NCBI RefSeq assembly: GCF_943734655.1
Contig: NC_071354.1
Coordinates: forward strand, 162,089,142 to 162,153,141
From: Sabethes cyaneus
Lineage: Eukaryota > Arthropoda > Insecta > Diptera > Culicidae
Reading direction: 5' to 3'
DNA: 64,000 nt
Position 1 is the first letter of the stretch; the number at the start of each line of letters is the position of its first letter. Under the pieces are notes generated by a model. It was not told the origin of the DNA. It saw only the letters and a list, made by a program, of their open reading frames with translations, and made no database searches. A program made the position numbers and the translations under genes. Positions 1-10,772 of the stretch are shown here, piece after piece.

Positions 1-112
1 AGGCACCCGAACAGGGGCGAATGACCGTTCGGCGGTTAAAGTCCCGTAACCAAAAACAGGGGATACTCCAAAATGCTTCGGATAAGCAGTAACTTACTTC
101 GGATAAGCAGCG

Positions 113-190
113 CACAATGGGCTAAAATGAGCTCGTAATCCCAATAATTAGAAGCCGCTAGGTTGGAATCTTACAATATACCTCATGGTA
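113..190 (+). repeat. Half copy of palindromic element
   Basis: About 75 bases match the left arm of the palindromic element at 6452-6611, including the shared words ATGAGCTCGTAATCCCAATA and TTAGAAGCCGCT. No right arm follows, so this is a truncated copy. The bases before it (1-112) show nothing I recognise. Confidence 0.6.
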
Positions 191-592
191 AAAGCTAATT
201 AAACAGTATAAAAACTTATTTGCCGCCCGTGAAATTAACTCAAATAGCTTCCAAATGTTGTCAAAATATCTGAAGAACCAAATACATCCATTCCATACTG
301 TGCAAAATGCAAGAAAGGAAAGTTTGGATGACGAAAGCAGCACCAACAGGTCGTTGATAGAGATAGTAAAGATGAGAGGGTCTATGAGGCTATATTACCT
401 TTCAAATGAGACTAAGAGCGCATAAATCGATTTGGCCATCTCTGAGAAACGTTTAACTAAATGACACCTTGAAAATCGATGACGAAATTATGTAGGACAG
501 GGTCAATTTTTATTACAGTGGAGAGCGTTTGGTGAGAACCATGGTAGACTGGAGGAAACTGAGAAAAATTCGATATAAGGCCAAAATTATAT

Positions 593-665
593 TGGGTAGT
601 TCAATTGGTAAATGAGACTTCCTCGGTTGGTGCCCGAATGCTTTAGCAATTAAACAATTACCACA
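593..665 (-). mobile_element. Degenerate tRNA-derived SINE fragment (family S3)
   Basis: On the minus strand this resembles the tRNA-like part of the S3 SINE copies at 7588-7740 and 8009-8165: an AATTG..TAAAGCATTCGGGCACCAACCGAGG block corresponds to their anticodon-arm region. It is diverged and truncated. The preceding 200-590 stretch has no recognisable feature. Confidence 0.4.
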
Positions 666-989
666 CAACCCTCATTAGATGGTCTCATATCTAATTTTGT
701 CCCTCCAGTCTAACCATTCCCTGAAGAAATCAAAACAAATCGAGTCCGCTTGTCGCTTAAATTCGATCTCACGTGATATCGCTGTCATATAGCAAATTAG
801 ATTTGATGTTGTAGAGCGATGCTTCACTTGGTGGCCTTCATGGTATAAACACATACAACAGTAAATACACACAATAGTACAATTACAAATTTATCATCAA
901 CGAGAGAGTCGACGTAGAAAGTTATTAGCCGTCAAGTTAAAACCGAACGCCTTGGGAGACTGCACAAAACATTCCGTTGAAATTTTTTC

Positions 990-1640
990 CGTATTATTTC
1001 AACTGTGGCGATCCAAATCTCTTGATAAGTTCACAGATCCGAATTCCAAAACAGACCTTACAAGTGAATAGTACGATGATCGAAAACAGTACGGAATTCC
1101 TTAGCGGTTTTAATAATAAATCTATGTTGCGTATTGGCTCAGGAGAAAATGTCGTTGGAGTGTACGCGACCAGGACGACACCAAGATCATAAATGTGATA
1201 GACGAGTTGTAACAAATGTCTCGCCATGTTGTAGCTAAAAGTGATTGGCTTATTTTCACGATGAAAGGAGATGGCGAAGCAGTTTGTTAACAAGGCGTTG
1301 TAGTTCAATGCTTTCGGAATGCATTTTAATTACCTTGAAAATTTTAACAACGTCAGCATAAAAAGACCAATAGTCAGGTGTCCGGAAAGCAGACAGTTCA
1401 TTTATAAAAATAGAAAAGAGCAGTGGTTCAAGGTCGCTCCCCTGTAATACACCAGAGATGTTGAAGAACGAGTTAGAAAACTCGTACCCAATTTTCACAC
1501 TCAGCCTACAGTTTTTTAGATACCAATGTGGCCATTTGCAGAACGGCGTGGAAATTTCCAGCTAGCTTCTCCAGCCTAGCAAGCAAGATGCCGTGATCCA
1601 CCCGATCAAACGCTGCTTTCTGGTCTGTGTACACTGTGTA
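990..1640 (-). pseudogene. Non-LTR retrotransposon RT fragment (CR1/jockey-group)
   Basis: Minus-strand translation gives a degraded reverse transcriptase in several frames. From high to low coordinates: a YTDxKAAFDRVDHGILLARL-like block near 1560-1625 (RT motif A), then SGVLQGSDLEPLLFSIFINE at 1390-1450 (motif B, usually GVPQGSxLGPLLF), then YADVVKIF at about 1345-1370, where the catalytic YADD is YADV. A downstream IYDLGVVL block near 1165-1195 matches the conserved LGV region after the RT core. Frameshifts and a changed catalytic Asp show it is dead. Endonuclease and 5' end are absent. The RT identity is clear; the clade is inferred from motif flavour only. Confidence 0.8.
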
Positions 1641-3735
1641 CTGTGTACATACAAGTTTTTAAATACGAAATACGAATGACATCAAACTTCACACAATATG
1701 TGGAACACATGCTCCAACGTATCCCGTCCTACGCCTATATGTGTTATTGAAGTTATTGAAGATTCTGCTACAAAAGATCATTTAAAGCGACTTATTACAT
1801 CTGTTGCAAACTTTCAGTCTGGTTCATAGTATACAAAATTTCGGATGAAGTCTAAGTCCAAGTCCAACTAGAATTTTCGATCTCAACATCAAGCAGGTTT
1901 TCAACATTTCCTCGACGACATTGCATCCACCGAGCGCCCCGGATGGTTGAATGGTTTTCGTTTTGTTCACGCAGCACTTCTGTAGATACACCGATGTTGC
2001 ATTAGTAGAATTATGATAACTTTATGCAATACACGTGTGAGAGAAAAAAAACCCTCCAGCCACATTCAAGATTTTTGCACGTTGAATGTGAACCTATGAC
2101 ACAACCGTCGACGATAGACCGAACGTCAAGAACGTCTACTCAGTCTACTCAGTAGAAGAGTAATTTGTTCAGCTCGCAGTAATCGCACACACGCACGCAA
2201 TCAACGTCAGCTAATCTGCCACTCCACGACACCACCTTGAGCAACGATAACTTCATTACGTTTATGCAGATAAATTGCGCCAAATGAGCCCTTGTCGGAG
2301 ATTAATTAAACACACCGAGCGAGCAGCACTTGTCTTGGGATGAAATTCTTCTCTTAAGCTGCTCTCGTTGGGGTATAATTACTTTTAGTAGCACATCCCC
2401 GCGTCTCGCGCCCCAACCAGTCACTTGCACTGTGCTTTGTATAATGTTTTGCAATGATCTTCTCACGCTAATTCTAATCACTTCAGCGAACACACGCGCT
2501 TCTGCCAGACGAATGGTTATTGCTTCGGTCATTGTGTCAAATCCTTAACCAACAAAGCAGCCAACAGGTAGGTACACAGTATCTCCTCGTTAATTCGTTC
2601 GTTTGCTTGATGAAACCAATTGACCAATTCATAGTAACTTCTCTATAAAGCAGAAACTGTTGTGCGTTCTTGCGAGAAAAAAGAACATCGTTGCAAGTTA
2701 AGTAGTAGCTGATGATGCTGCAGAAATCCTCCAGTTTCCTACACAATGAACGCAGTCACTTTTTACCCGGTTTGGCCCTATCTAATTCCACCTGAATCAG
2801 CCCCATGCCCATGCATCGTTTGTGTGACGTTGCTTTCCTAATGAAGCCTTTTGAAACTGTCACAGTCACAAATACAGCAAAAAGTAATAGGGCTTGCCAG
2901 GGGGCTGCTCTGGTATTATTTATCCGCACCATCATTTCGCGCGAAGGTTACGTTCGTTGGTTTTGTTGTGCTGCAGCATCAGCCATGGATGGGAACTCTC
3001 CGTCTAGCCGGTTTGTGACGTACATTGGGGTTGGTTGGGTTGGTTTTTCCTCCACCTTGGCCGGTTTACTCGCGATGCTAATGAGGTAGGAATCTGTGGC
3101 GAAGAAAATAAGAAAACATTGACAGAATTAATTGCCAGCGGGAAGCCATTTCGGTTGATTGTAATAGAGCGGTAATGTAATGAAGGGCAATTTAAGTGGA
3201 TAGCTTGATGATGCGACGTATTTGATTGAAGACCATAGAATTTGATTAGAAAACAGTACGAAACAGGAATAAGATATCAATCGCAATCGTTTTTATCAGA
3301 ACCTGTTTTACTGCTCATAATAGTGAGTTCCGTTTTGATTACGGTTAACACCTGAGTGAAGGATAGCTGCGGAGATCGCAGTTCTTGATTATTTTTATGT
3401 CTATTAAATTACCCATAATTGAAGGCTGTGCATGAATGTTATATAACAAAACTAATTGCACCTACGTAATCAATAATATTTTTATAACGTTGGTAATTTT
3501 ATCAAAGTGTGTGATTTCCTACTAGAGCCAAATTCCATTTTCGCTTGAACGCCTTCTCGTTACTTGCAGTTCTACACTTTATCTTCTATAACCAGTAATC
3601 TTTAATTGGGGTATTGGTCCTATCCCATATCTTGGGAACCATTGTGACGCCATTGTCGTTGTACCACTGTTTTGTCGAATTTACAGTCGGGTTAGAAAAG
3701 GCAATCAGCCTTATACAGCTCCAGTAAAGTTTTTT
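1641..3735. other. Unrecognised stretch
   Basis: About 2.1 kb without a recognisable gene, transposon coding region or terminal repeat. Short open frames on both strands at 2302-3089 overlap one another and carry no motif I recognise. It may be single-copy intergenic DNA. Confidence 0.5.
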
Positions 3736-3739
3736 TGAA

Positions 3740-4380
3740 GGGCACTCCTTTTGATAAATTTGCTAGCTAAATGGAAATTACGAGATCGTCACTTTTCAGT
3801 CCTTAGGGGCAGATTGCTTACCAAACTACGAACCTTTTCGAGGGCTACGATTTCTTTTTTATTTTACTGTCTTACAGCGGCAGCATCAATTTATCCGGAA
3901 AACCGTTCTCGTGCCTTCCTTATCTATTATAGATGTTCGCGCTTGACTGTGTCGTATGCTGCCCTGAAATCTACTAAAATATGATGCATGGGCACATTGC
4001 ATGTAGGATATTTCTGAATGGTTTGTCGAATTAGAATTTGATCTGTAGTAGCACGGGCCCCCATAAAACCCATCTGACACTTTCCTACGAAAGCTTTTGC
4101 TATTAGGGATAGACGACGTAACAAGATCTGGGAGAGCACCTTGTAGGTGGTGTTGATCAGCATAATATCACGGTAATTATAGCAATCGAACCGATCGCCA
4201 TTTTTGTAGATGGGACCCGCGACTCCCAATCTGTCTAAAGAACTGATTAATGCGCTGGTAATACCAACTTGGTATAAAGGAAATCCGCATAGAGTAAGTG
4301 AAGGAGGAGCAGGTATAAAATAGATCCTTCTCGTGGTACCAGCCGGAATACGATAAACCTTAGCGGGCAATCACCCCCGG
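3740..4380 (-). pseudogene. RTE-like LINE reverse transcriptase fragment
   Basis: The minus-strand reading frame at 3927-4370 encodes an RT N-terminal and palm region: GPIYKNGDRFDCYNYRDI, then LINTTYKVLSQILLRRL, then MGFMGARATTDQILIRQ, then HHILVDFRAAYDTVKREHL with the motif A aspartate. This pattern is typical of RTE-like LINEs, where KKGDRxxCxNYRGI and GRSTTDQIF occur. Below about 3930 the frame breaks, with GFPDKL recognisable near 3890. Endonuclease and C-terminal region are missing. It lies head to head with the plus-strand copy that starts near 4460, so two copies of one family sit in opposite orientations here. Confidence 0.85.
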
Positions 4381-4459
4381 TGGAATCCAAACTCGTACAC
4401 CGGCAGAAAAGGAGGCACTCATAGGAACGCTGAGTGTACCAGCAACGTGGAATAGCCGC

Positions 4460-5900
4460 GCCTGTCATGAGCGTCTGTTGCTATGTCAGGTGTGGCTCTT
4501 GATTGACAATACTTCAACAAAGTTAGCGGTTGTACTCCTGGTTAAGAGCGGCTTACAACAGTATCTGATCCAGAGCGAACATTTGAATTAAGAATGTGAC
4601 ATCTCGGTACTCAAGCTAAGAGGGCAGCCCCATCACGAGACTCTGTAGCGTGACCCTAATAAGGCAACCTACCTAAACCGAACAATTCCGGAAATTCAAG
4701 CAAATACAACAATGAAGATGAATGGAAACTCAGTACTTGAAATTGAAACGGCAGATGGCTAAATTTCGTTGGTGGCGACCGGATACTTCTGGAACAGTTT
4801 GAACCACGCAAAATCGGCGTCGTAGCTTTGCAGGAATCTGTCGCAAAAGAAAGAAATTTGCCAATTTGCCAGACCAGTGGCACTATCAACAAGCTGGGAA
4901 GGGGCTTTGTAATGTTGGGTAGAATGCGGGTTGTCTATCTAGGATAAAGGGTCGTTTCTTCAATTACAGCATCATTGACATGCACTGCCCACAAGAAGGT
5001 AGAACCAATGATGAAAGGAAAGCGTTCTAACTGCAGCTGGAGACAACGTACGATAGCTATTCGCCACAGGACATCAAGGTCATCATCGGGAATATGAACG
5101 CCCAGGTCGGTAGGGAAGAAATGTAGAGACCAGTGATACTACCCCATGACCTGGACCCCGACACGAGCGATGCCGGTCATCGATGTATAAACTTCATAGC
5201 TTTCCGAGGCCTGGTGATCCGAAGCACCTTTTTCTCATGCAACGATATTCACAAAGCCACCTGGAGAGTATTTGACTAGCGTACAATACACCAGGTTGAC
5301 CATGTGCTCTTAGAAGAGTGGGTCTTCTCTAATATCACGAACATATCTTCCCTGAGCATCATCTAGTAGCAGTATACGAGCGCTCAAAGCGTATACCAGA
5401 CGTCGTTCTCCTCGGAAGAACATTAGGTAGCTAGATAACCCGCAATCTGCCGAGAACTACATGCGGATACTGGATGAGGCACTGCCTTCTTCCGAGGAGT
5501 TAGGTGCTTCAAGACGCAGAAGGTTAGTGCAGAATACGCTCGGCCAGCTGATAGGCCGTTACCGCACTACCGTTACGGCACTAAGTCAAGAGTTCCGGTG
5601 TATGCGAAATGATTGGTTGGAGGATTGTAAAATGCTAACAAACGCTCTCCCAGTTTGCCTGAGCACCGAAAGCAGACATGATGAGTAAAGACGAGGAAGG
5701 GAATCAAAAATAACACAATTTCACAAAGAAGCGCGAAATGGTCGACAGGTGGAAGCACTTTTAGATCAACACCTTAATAGCAAAGTTGCAGGATGAGGCA
5801 GAACGGAAGTTAACCTAGGAGTGCCCATGGAAGATAGTAATGTTCCAGTACCTGATCTCCATGAAGTCAAATGAGAAAGGGGTTGAAGACCAACGAAACT
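4460..5900 (+). pseudogene. RTE-like LINE 5' region, endonuclease and linker
   Basis: Plus-strand remains of an RTE-like element. A 5' untranslated-like part (4460-4760) is followed by an apurinic-type endonuclease in broken frames: LEQFEPRKIGVVALQES near 4790-4840, VIIGNMNAQVGREE near 5080-5120, GHRCINFIAFRGLVIRSTFF near 5180-5230, and HKATWRV...IHQVDHVLLE near 5255-5310. The linker to the RT follows (NYMRILDEALPSSEELGA at 5455-5505; VDRWKHFLDQHLNSKV near 5740-5790; MEDSNVPVPDL near 5825-5860). Stops and frameshifts are frequent. The same linker occurs on the minus strand at 25.5-26.2 kb. The RT part probably resumes at 6735 after inserted elements. Confidence 0.8.
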
Positions 5901-5933
5901 TTATAAACATGACCTGCTTATAAACTACACTGC

Positions 5934-6437
5934 TGGGGTAACGATGTCTACTCTCGCGAGAGCGAGTGTGAGAAGCGTAGCATTCAACGCTTACGCCACT
6001 TACGCAAGCGTAAGACGAACAGCCGCCGTTACTGCGTGCAGACATTCTGCTATCTAAACACTCGCGAACACACAGTCTCATATCGTCTTTCTGCATAGCC
6101 CACTTGCGAGTCAAACAACTCGTGAGCAACCAGCTGCCGGTAGGCGGCGGTGACGCACTGGTATACAGATTTTGCAATACTTTTTCTATTCTTCTACATC
6201 TTCGCCCTCGATTCTACTCACGGGTGGGAGTACGAGCCCTCGCGAGTGATTGGTATCTGAAACTCGGGCTGTCATGACGAACGAGAGCGACGACCGTGGC
6301 TATTAGCTAAATACACACTCGCAATAACTCGTTGCTTGAATAAATAAGGGTGAAAGTCCGAAAGTGATGCTTATGCTCGCGTGTTCGTTAGAACGAATAC
6401 ACGTGTGTGCAACGTGTGAACGACTACACACTTCGCA
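5934..6437. mobile_element. Candidate solo LTR
   Basis: A 504-bp block begins TGGGGTAACGATG, ends CTTCGCA, and is bounded on both sides by the 7-base word ACACTGC (5927-5933 and 6438-6444). It has an AATAAA at 6339-6344 and no coding capacity. TG...CA ends plus a flanking duplication fit a solo LTR, perhaps of BEL/Pao type, inserted in the LINE. Seven bases is longer than the usual 4-6, so the boundary is tentative. Confidence 0.45.
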
Positions 6438-6451
6438 ACACTGCACAATGG

Positions 6452-6611
6452 ATAAAAATGAGCTCGTAATCCCAATAATTAGAAGCCGCTGGTTTGGAAT
6501 CTTACAAGATAACTATTTCTATTTACATAGCATTTTTTACATAGAAATAGGTATCTTGTAAGATTCCAAACCATCGGCTTCTAATTATTCTGATTACGAG
6601 TTCATTTTTAT
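6452..6611. mobile_element. Palindromic MITE-like element
   Basis: Near-perfect inverted repeat. The left arm (6452-6523) reads ATAAAAATGAGCTCGTAAT and so on; the right arm (6540-6611) is its reverse complement with few mismatches, around a loop of about 16 bases. It is non-coding. The left arm recurs alone at 113-190, which shows that this is a dispersed family. It directly abuts the candidate solo LTR. Confidence 0.75.
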
Positions 6612-6734
6612 TTTTTTAAAGTTTTTTTTGGTTTAACCAATTGGCCATTCACCATCAGAGTTCATTTTTGCCCTTTATGCACCGCTACAATTTACCCTCC
6701 TAGATCTTGTTAAACTGACTGTCACCGATAGCAC

Positions 6735-7120
6735 AAGGATTCATGGGGAATTTATAGGTGGGTATCATGGGAGCTCGCGAAACTGTGTACCAAATTTTAC
6801 CGTATGAATGTGATCTGCATGATTTGTCGTTTGCATAAATGGCGGGAGTACAACGTACACATAAATCACATCGTTATTGACTTCAAAGCAGCATACGATA
6901 TAGTTGATCGAGACTAACTATGGCAGATAATGCACGAACACGGTTTTTCGGACAAACTGACGTGACTGTTCAGAGCTACATTGGATCAAGTGATGTGTTT
7001 CGTGCGCATCCCGAGGATACTCTCGAGTCCTTTTGGAACGCGACGAAGGTTAAGACAAGGTGGCGGTTTTTCATGCATGCTGTTCAACATTGCTCTTGAA
7101 GGGTGATATGACGAGCGGGC
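6735..7120 (+). pseudogene. RTE-like LINE RT palm fragment
   Basis: Plus-strand RT fragment. It contains GGYHGSSRN (a frameshifted MGARATTDQI region) near 6750-6790, KWREYNV and NHIVIDFKAAYDIVDRD near 6838-6912 (motif A), LWQIMHEHGFSDKLT near 6918-6962, and RQGGGFSCMLFNIALEG near 7050-7105. An in-frame stop breaks the motif A region. It is probably the continuation of the plus-strand LINE at 4460-5900, separated from it by the solo LTR and the palindromic element. Confidence 0.75.
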
Positions 7121-7391
7121 ATACTAAATGCGCCAGTACTGGTACGCTTACACTAATCACTTTAACAGCGTAGGTCATTCGTGACTCAATCCGAGTCCTT
7201 GGCGTGAGAGGCACTTTTGTTAACCACTATGCCAGGACTGTCTTGGTTTAATGGTTTTATTGTATTCATATTCTTAAGCTTGCCTTAAAAAACCCTAAAA
7301 ACAGAGTGGATTACAAGGCAATAAAACGGGTTTAAAGCTGTTATCAGGAGATTGTGGGGGATCTTTTAGTTTTATTGGCATTTTTATAAAC
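7121..7391. other. Unrecognised spacer
   Basis: AT-rich, no recognisable feature. Confidence 0.4.
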
Positions 7392-7496
7392 TAAATAAAA
7401 AAGAAAACTTTTCCAATTAAATTCTACTATTTATATTTATGTCGCGAATAAATTTGAATAGTAGAATTTAATTGGAAAAGTTTTCTTTTTTATTTA
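7392..7496. repeat. Perfect 40-bp palindrome (short hairpin element)
   Basis: The arms 7392-7431 and 7457-7496 are exact reverse complements (40 of 40), separated by a 25-base loop containing GTCGCG. It is a short foldback or MITE-like insertion. No target duplication is obvious. Confidence 0.8.
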
Positions 7497-7587
7497 ATTT
7501 CAGGTTTCGTATTCTACTATTCCAAAAATTTCAGTCAATTTTTATAAAGTTGGTTTTGAAAGAGAACAATAAAGCAAAACTCGGGAT

Positions 7588-7740
7588 TTTTTTGGAAAGG
7601 GACGAAGTGTCTAATCAATTGGATGAACTGAAAAATCTGACACAGACCAAAAATATATCGGGGCAAAGCGATGTGGGGTTCGCACCCACGTTCTCTCGGT
7701 TGGTACCCGAGTGTTTTACTAACTTAACTACTACCACCCG
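7588..7740 (-). mobile_element. tRNA-derived SINE (family S3), minus copy
   Basis: Reverse complement of the SINE at 8009-8165. On the minus strand it has an A-box-like TAGTTAAGTTAGT, a 5-bp anticodon-type stem CTCGG/CCGAG closing the 7-base loop GTACCAA, and a B-box-like GGGTGCGAACCCC in a T-arm-like GTGGG...CCCAC. The tail, read on the minus strand, carries TTGGTCTGTGTCAGATTT and a CATCCAATTGATTAGACAC block. Confidence 0.7.
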
Positions 7741-8008
7741 CTATATTAGGTAGTCTAATATCTAATTTTGTTTTATCCTTCCAATTCTATCACTCCCGTA
7801 TACGCATCAAACACTTCCCCCTTCGACGATATTGTATGTATAACTGCTCTTTATTTCTACCAGCGAGAAGATAGACTGTTATCTACTCGGTCAATGTGAT
7901 AGATGCAGAGCAGTGCGTTGCTGACGTTTGCCACAGCACATCTCGGATTAAATCCACAACCGGATGTGTTTTGTGATTTTGTGGGATTGATAGAACTGGG
8001 TGAATAAC

Positions 8009-8165
8009 GGGTGGCGGTAGTTTAGTTAGTAAAACACTCGGGTACTAACCGAGAAAACGTGGGTGCGTACCTCACCTACCATTGCAATGATATATTTTTG
8101 GTCTGTATCAAATTTTTCAGTTCATCCAATTAATTCGGATCAGACACTTCCTACCTTTCCAAAAA
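8009..8165 (+). mobile_element. tRNA-derived SINE (family S3), plus copy
   Basis: GGTGGCGGTAGTTTAGTTAG supplies an A-box-like start. It continues with CTCGG-GTACTAA-CCGAG as an anticodon-type arm and GTGGGTGCGTACCTCACC as a decayed B box. With the copy at 7588-7740 it forms a head-to-head inverted pair around a 268-base spacer (7741-8008). Confidence 0.7.
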
Positions 8166-8320
8166 TAATTTACGTCATAACCGCGTACAGTCATATACTA
8201 GTAAATTAAAAAAGAAAAAACTTAGGATATGATTCAAAGCATTGTAAACCCGTTTGATTCATAGTTTTTGGATGCTATAATGCAAAAAAAATCGTAATAA
8301 AATAGTAATAAAAACGGTAC

Positions 8321-9477
8321 TGAGTAATTCTCGCTGAAACGGGGCCACTACTGACACGAGGTCTTCAAACATTGGAGCTTTTGCGCTTATTTGGTTGAAA
8401 ATGGTTAAAAAATAAGAACTACACTTTTGATACCTCGATATAGTGGACCCCACGTACGCCAAGGGGCCTAATATTTTCAAAACAAGTTGAATTTTGAGCA
8501 AACCTTGAGATCTATATCATGTGATATTTCATAAATTTGCCATGAAACATCTAACAAATAGCCCAGTTCTGTAAATAAGAAGAACAGGGTTTTCAAATGG
8601 AGTAAAATTTTTTTGGCGGCCATCTTGGATTTGGTCGCCATATTGGATTTTATCAAAAAATAGCCTTTTTTACCATTAGCCCCCAGCCGATTTTCATTTT
8701 AAGACCACCATTGGAAAGCTGAGAGAAAATGCTATAAGAAACATTCATAAAAATAGATGTGCAATATCACTAACTGCATAAAACAATCAGTTATTTGTAG
8801 CAAGGTTCACAATTTTCATATAATTATTGTGATATTTCCAAAACTTGCTATGAAACAAACTACAAACGACACGGTTTTGTAAAGAGGAGAGATAGGGCTT
8901 ATAAATAAAGTGAAAAAAATTGGCGCCTATCTTGGATTTGGCCGCCATGTTGGATTTTATAAAAAAAATCGCCGTTTACGCCATGATCCCTTCATCCGAT
9001 TTTAACTTCAAAACCACCATTAGAAAGCTGAGAGAAAACTCTATAAAAACATTCATCAGGTTAGGTGTCCAATGGCATTAACTAAATTATGCAATTAATT
9101 TTCTGTATCAAGGTTTACAACGCTCATATAATGGATTATCTTGAAATGAAAATCGGTTGGGGGCTCATGGTGAAAATGGCCATTTTTTGATAAAATCCAA
9201 TATGGCGACCAAATCCAAGATGGTCGCCAAAAATGTGTTACTCCATTTGAAAACCCTTTGTTAGTTGTTTCATGGCAAATTTATGAAATATCACATGATA
9301 TAATCTCAAGGTTTGCTCAAAATTCACCTTTTTTTGAAACTGTTAGGCTCCTTGGCGAACGAGGGGTCCACTATTTTGAGGTATCAAAAGTGTAATTCTT
9401 ATTTTTTAACCATTTTCAACCAATTAAGTGCAAAAGTTCCGTGTCAGTAGTGGCCCCGTTTCAGCGAGAATTACTCA
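8321..9477. mobile_element. Giant foldback element FB1
   Basis: The ends are TGAGTAATTCTCGCTGAAAC at 8321 and its exact reverse complement ending at 9477; perfect identity runs for about 37 bases and homology continues inward for about 380 (8321-8700 against 9130-9477). The middle holds diverged direct copies of the arm sequence (GGATTTGGCCGCCATGTTGG near 8935 resembles GGATTTGGTCGCCATATTGG near 8628; ACCACCATTGGAAAGCTGAG near 8704 resembles one near 9012). No coding region is visible. The flanks at 8166-8320 show nothing recognisable. Confidence 0.8.
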
Positions 9478-9499
9478 CTCTGTTTCGAAATAAAGGTCA

Positions 9500-10772
9500 C
9501 GGTGTTCAAAATACCGTTATTAAAAAATAAAATAGGCCATTTAAACGGAAAATGCCAGTTGGTTTGTATTGCCATCCTACACCTCTGAGCCAATTTTTAA
9601 AAAAATCGATCGACGAATTTTTGAGTTACGCCCTTTTGAAGTTTTAAAGGGCAGATTGCTCATATAAAGTAAATAAAAATCTTCAATGACACTTCCAAAA
9701 TGAACGTAAATCACAGCCGGTATTGATTTTTTATGCAATATATGCCCATTGCCGTCCATTTTAGGAGTTTTAAGCTGTATTGAAACTAACCGGAAATGTT
9801 CCGGATTAAGTTATCGCTGTGGGAAATAGCCAGTATCGAACATGAACAAATACTTGTCATTCGACACCTCAAATTACGCCAGAATTTACAAACTAGATCA
9901 CTGACAGTTAGATCAACTACTTAGCGCCACGTCGGTTATATATGGACAAGTTCCGGGGACTTCCGGGAACACCCAGACCAGTGACCAGTTTCGTCCATAA
10001 ACAAAAGCTTATCGTGCGGCACCTTAAATCACACTAGAATTCAATAACTACATCAATGGAAGCCAAATCTGCTATATAGGGTCAGGTTTGGTCATATCTG
10101 GACATATTTGGGGGGCTCCGGAAACCCCTAGGAAATGACCAATTTCGAACATGAACAAAAGCTCATCATACGACACCTTAAATCACACTAAAGCTTTTAA
10201 AATAGATTCAAGTAAGCCAAATTGAGTACCAAGAACTACAATGGCCAATTCTGAACATGTCTTTATTATCAAAAATGTACCACATTGTGTTATTGACTTC
10301 CCAGGGGTTCCCGGAATCCCCCAAATATGTACAGATTTGACTAAATCTTATCCTAGATAGCAGATTTGGCTTCCATTGATCTAGTTATTGAATTCTAGTG
10401 TGATTTAAGGTATCGCACGATAAGTTTTTGTTCATGAACGGAATTGGTGTTCCCGGAAGTCCCCGGAACTTATCTAGATATAACCAACGTGGTGCTAAGT
10501 AGTTGATCTGACTGACAGTGATCTAGTTTTTAAATTCTGGCATAATTTGAGGTGTCGAATGATAAGTATTTGTTCTTGTTCGATACTGGCTATTTTCCAC
10601 AGCGATAACTTAATCCGGAACATTTCCGGTTAGATCAAAAGGGCGTAACCCAAAAATTCGTCGATCGATTTTTTTAAAAATTGGCTCAGAGGTGTAGGAT
10701 GGCAATACAAACCAACTGGCATTTTCTGTTTAAATGGCCTATTTATTTTTTAATAACGGTATTTTGAACACG
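9500..10772. mobile_element. Giant foldback element FB2
   Basis: Inverted repeat with ends CGGTGTTCAAAATACCGTTA (9500) and the matching TAACGGTATTTTGAACACGG (ending at about 10772). The arms are about 470-660 bases (9500-10158 against 10300-10772) around a centre near 10160-10300. The arms contain repeated motifs such as CCGGGGACTTCCGGGAACA and TTATCGTGCG. It is non-coding and starts 23 bases after the end of FB1. Confidence 0.8.

Noticed and set aside
2805..3089. 94-codon open frame with hydrophobic residues
   Set aside because: No domain, no splice context or repeat homology, and comparable frames on the opposite strand nearby.
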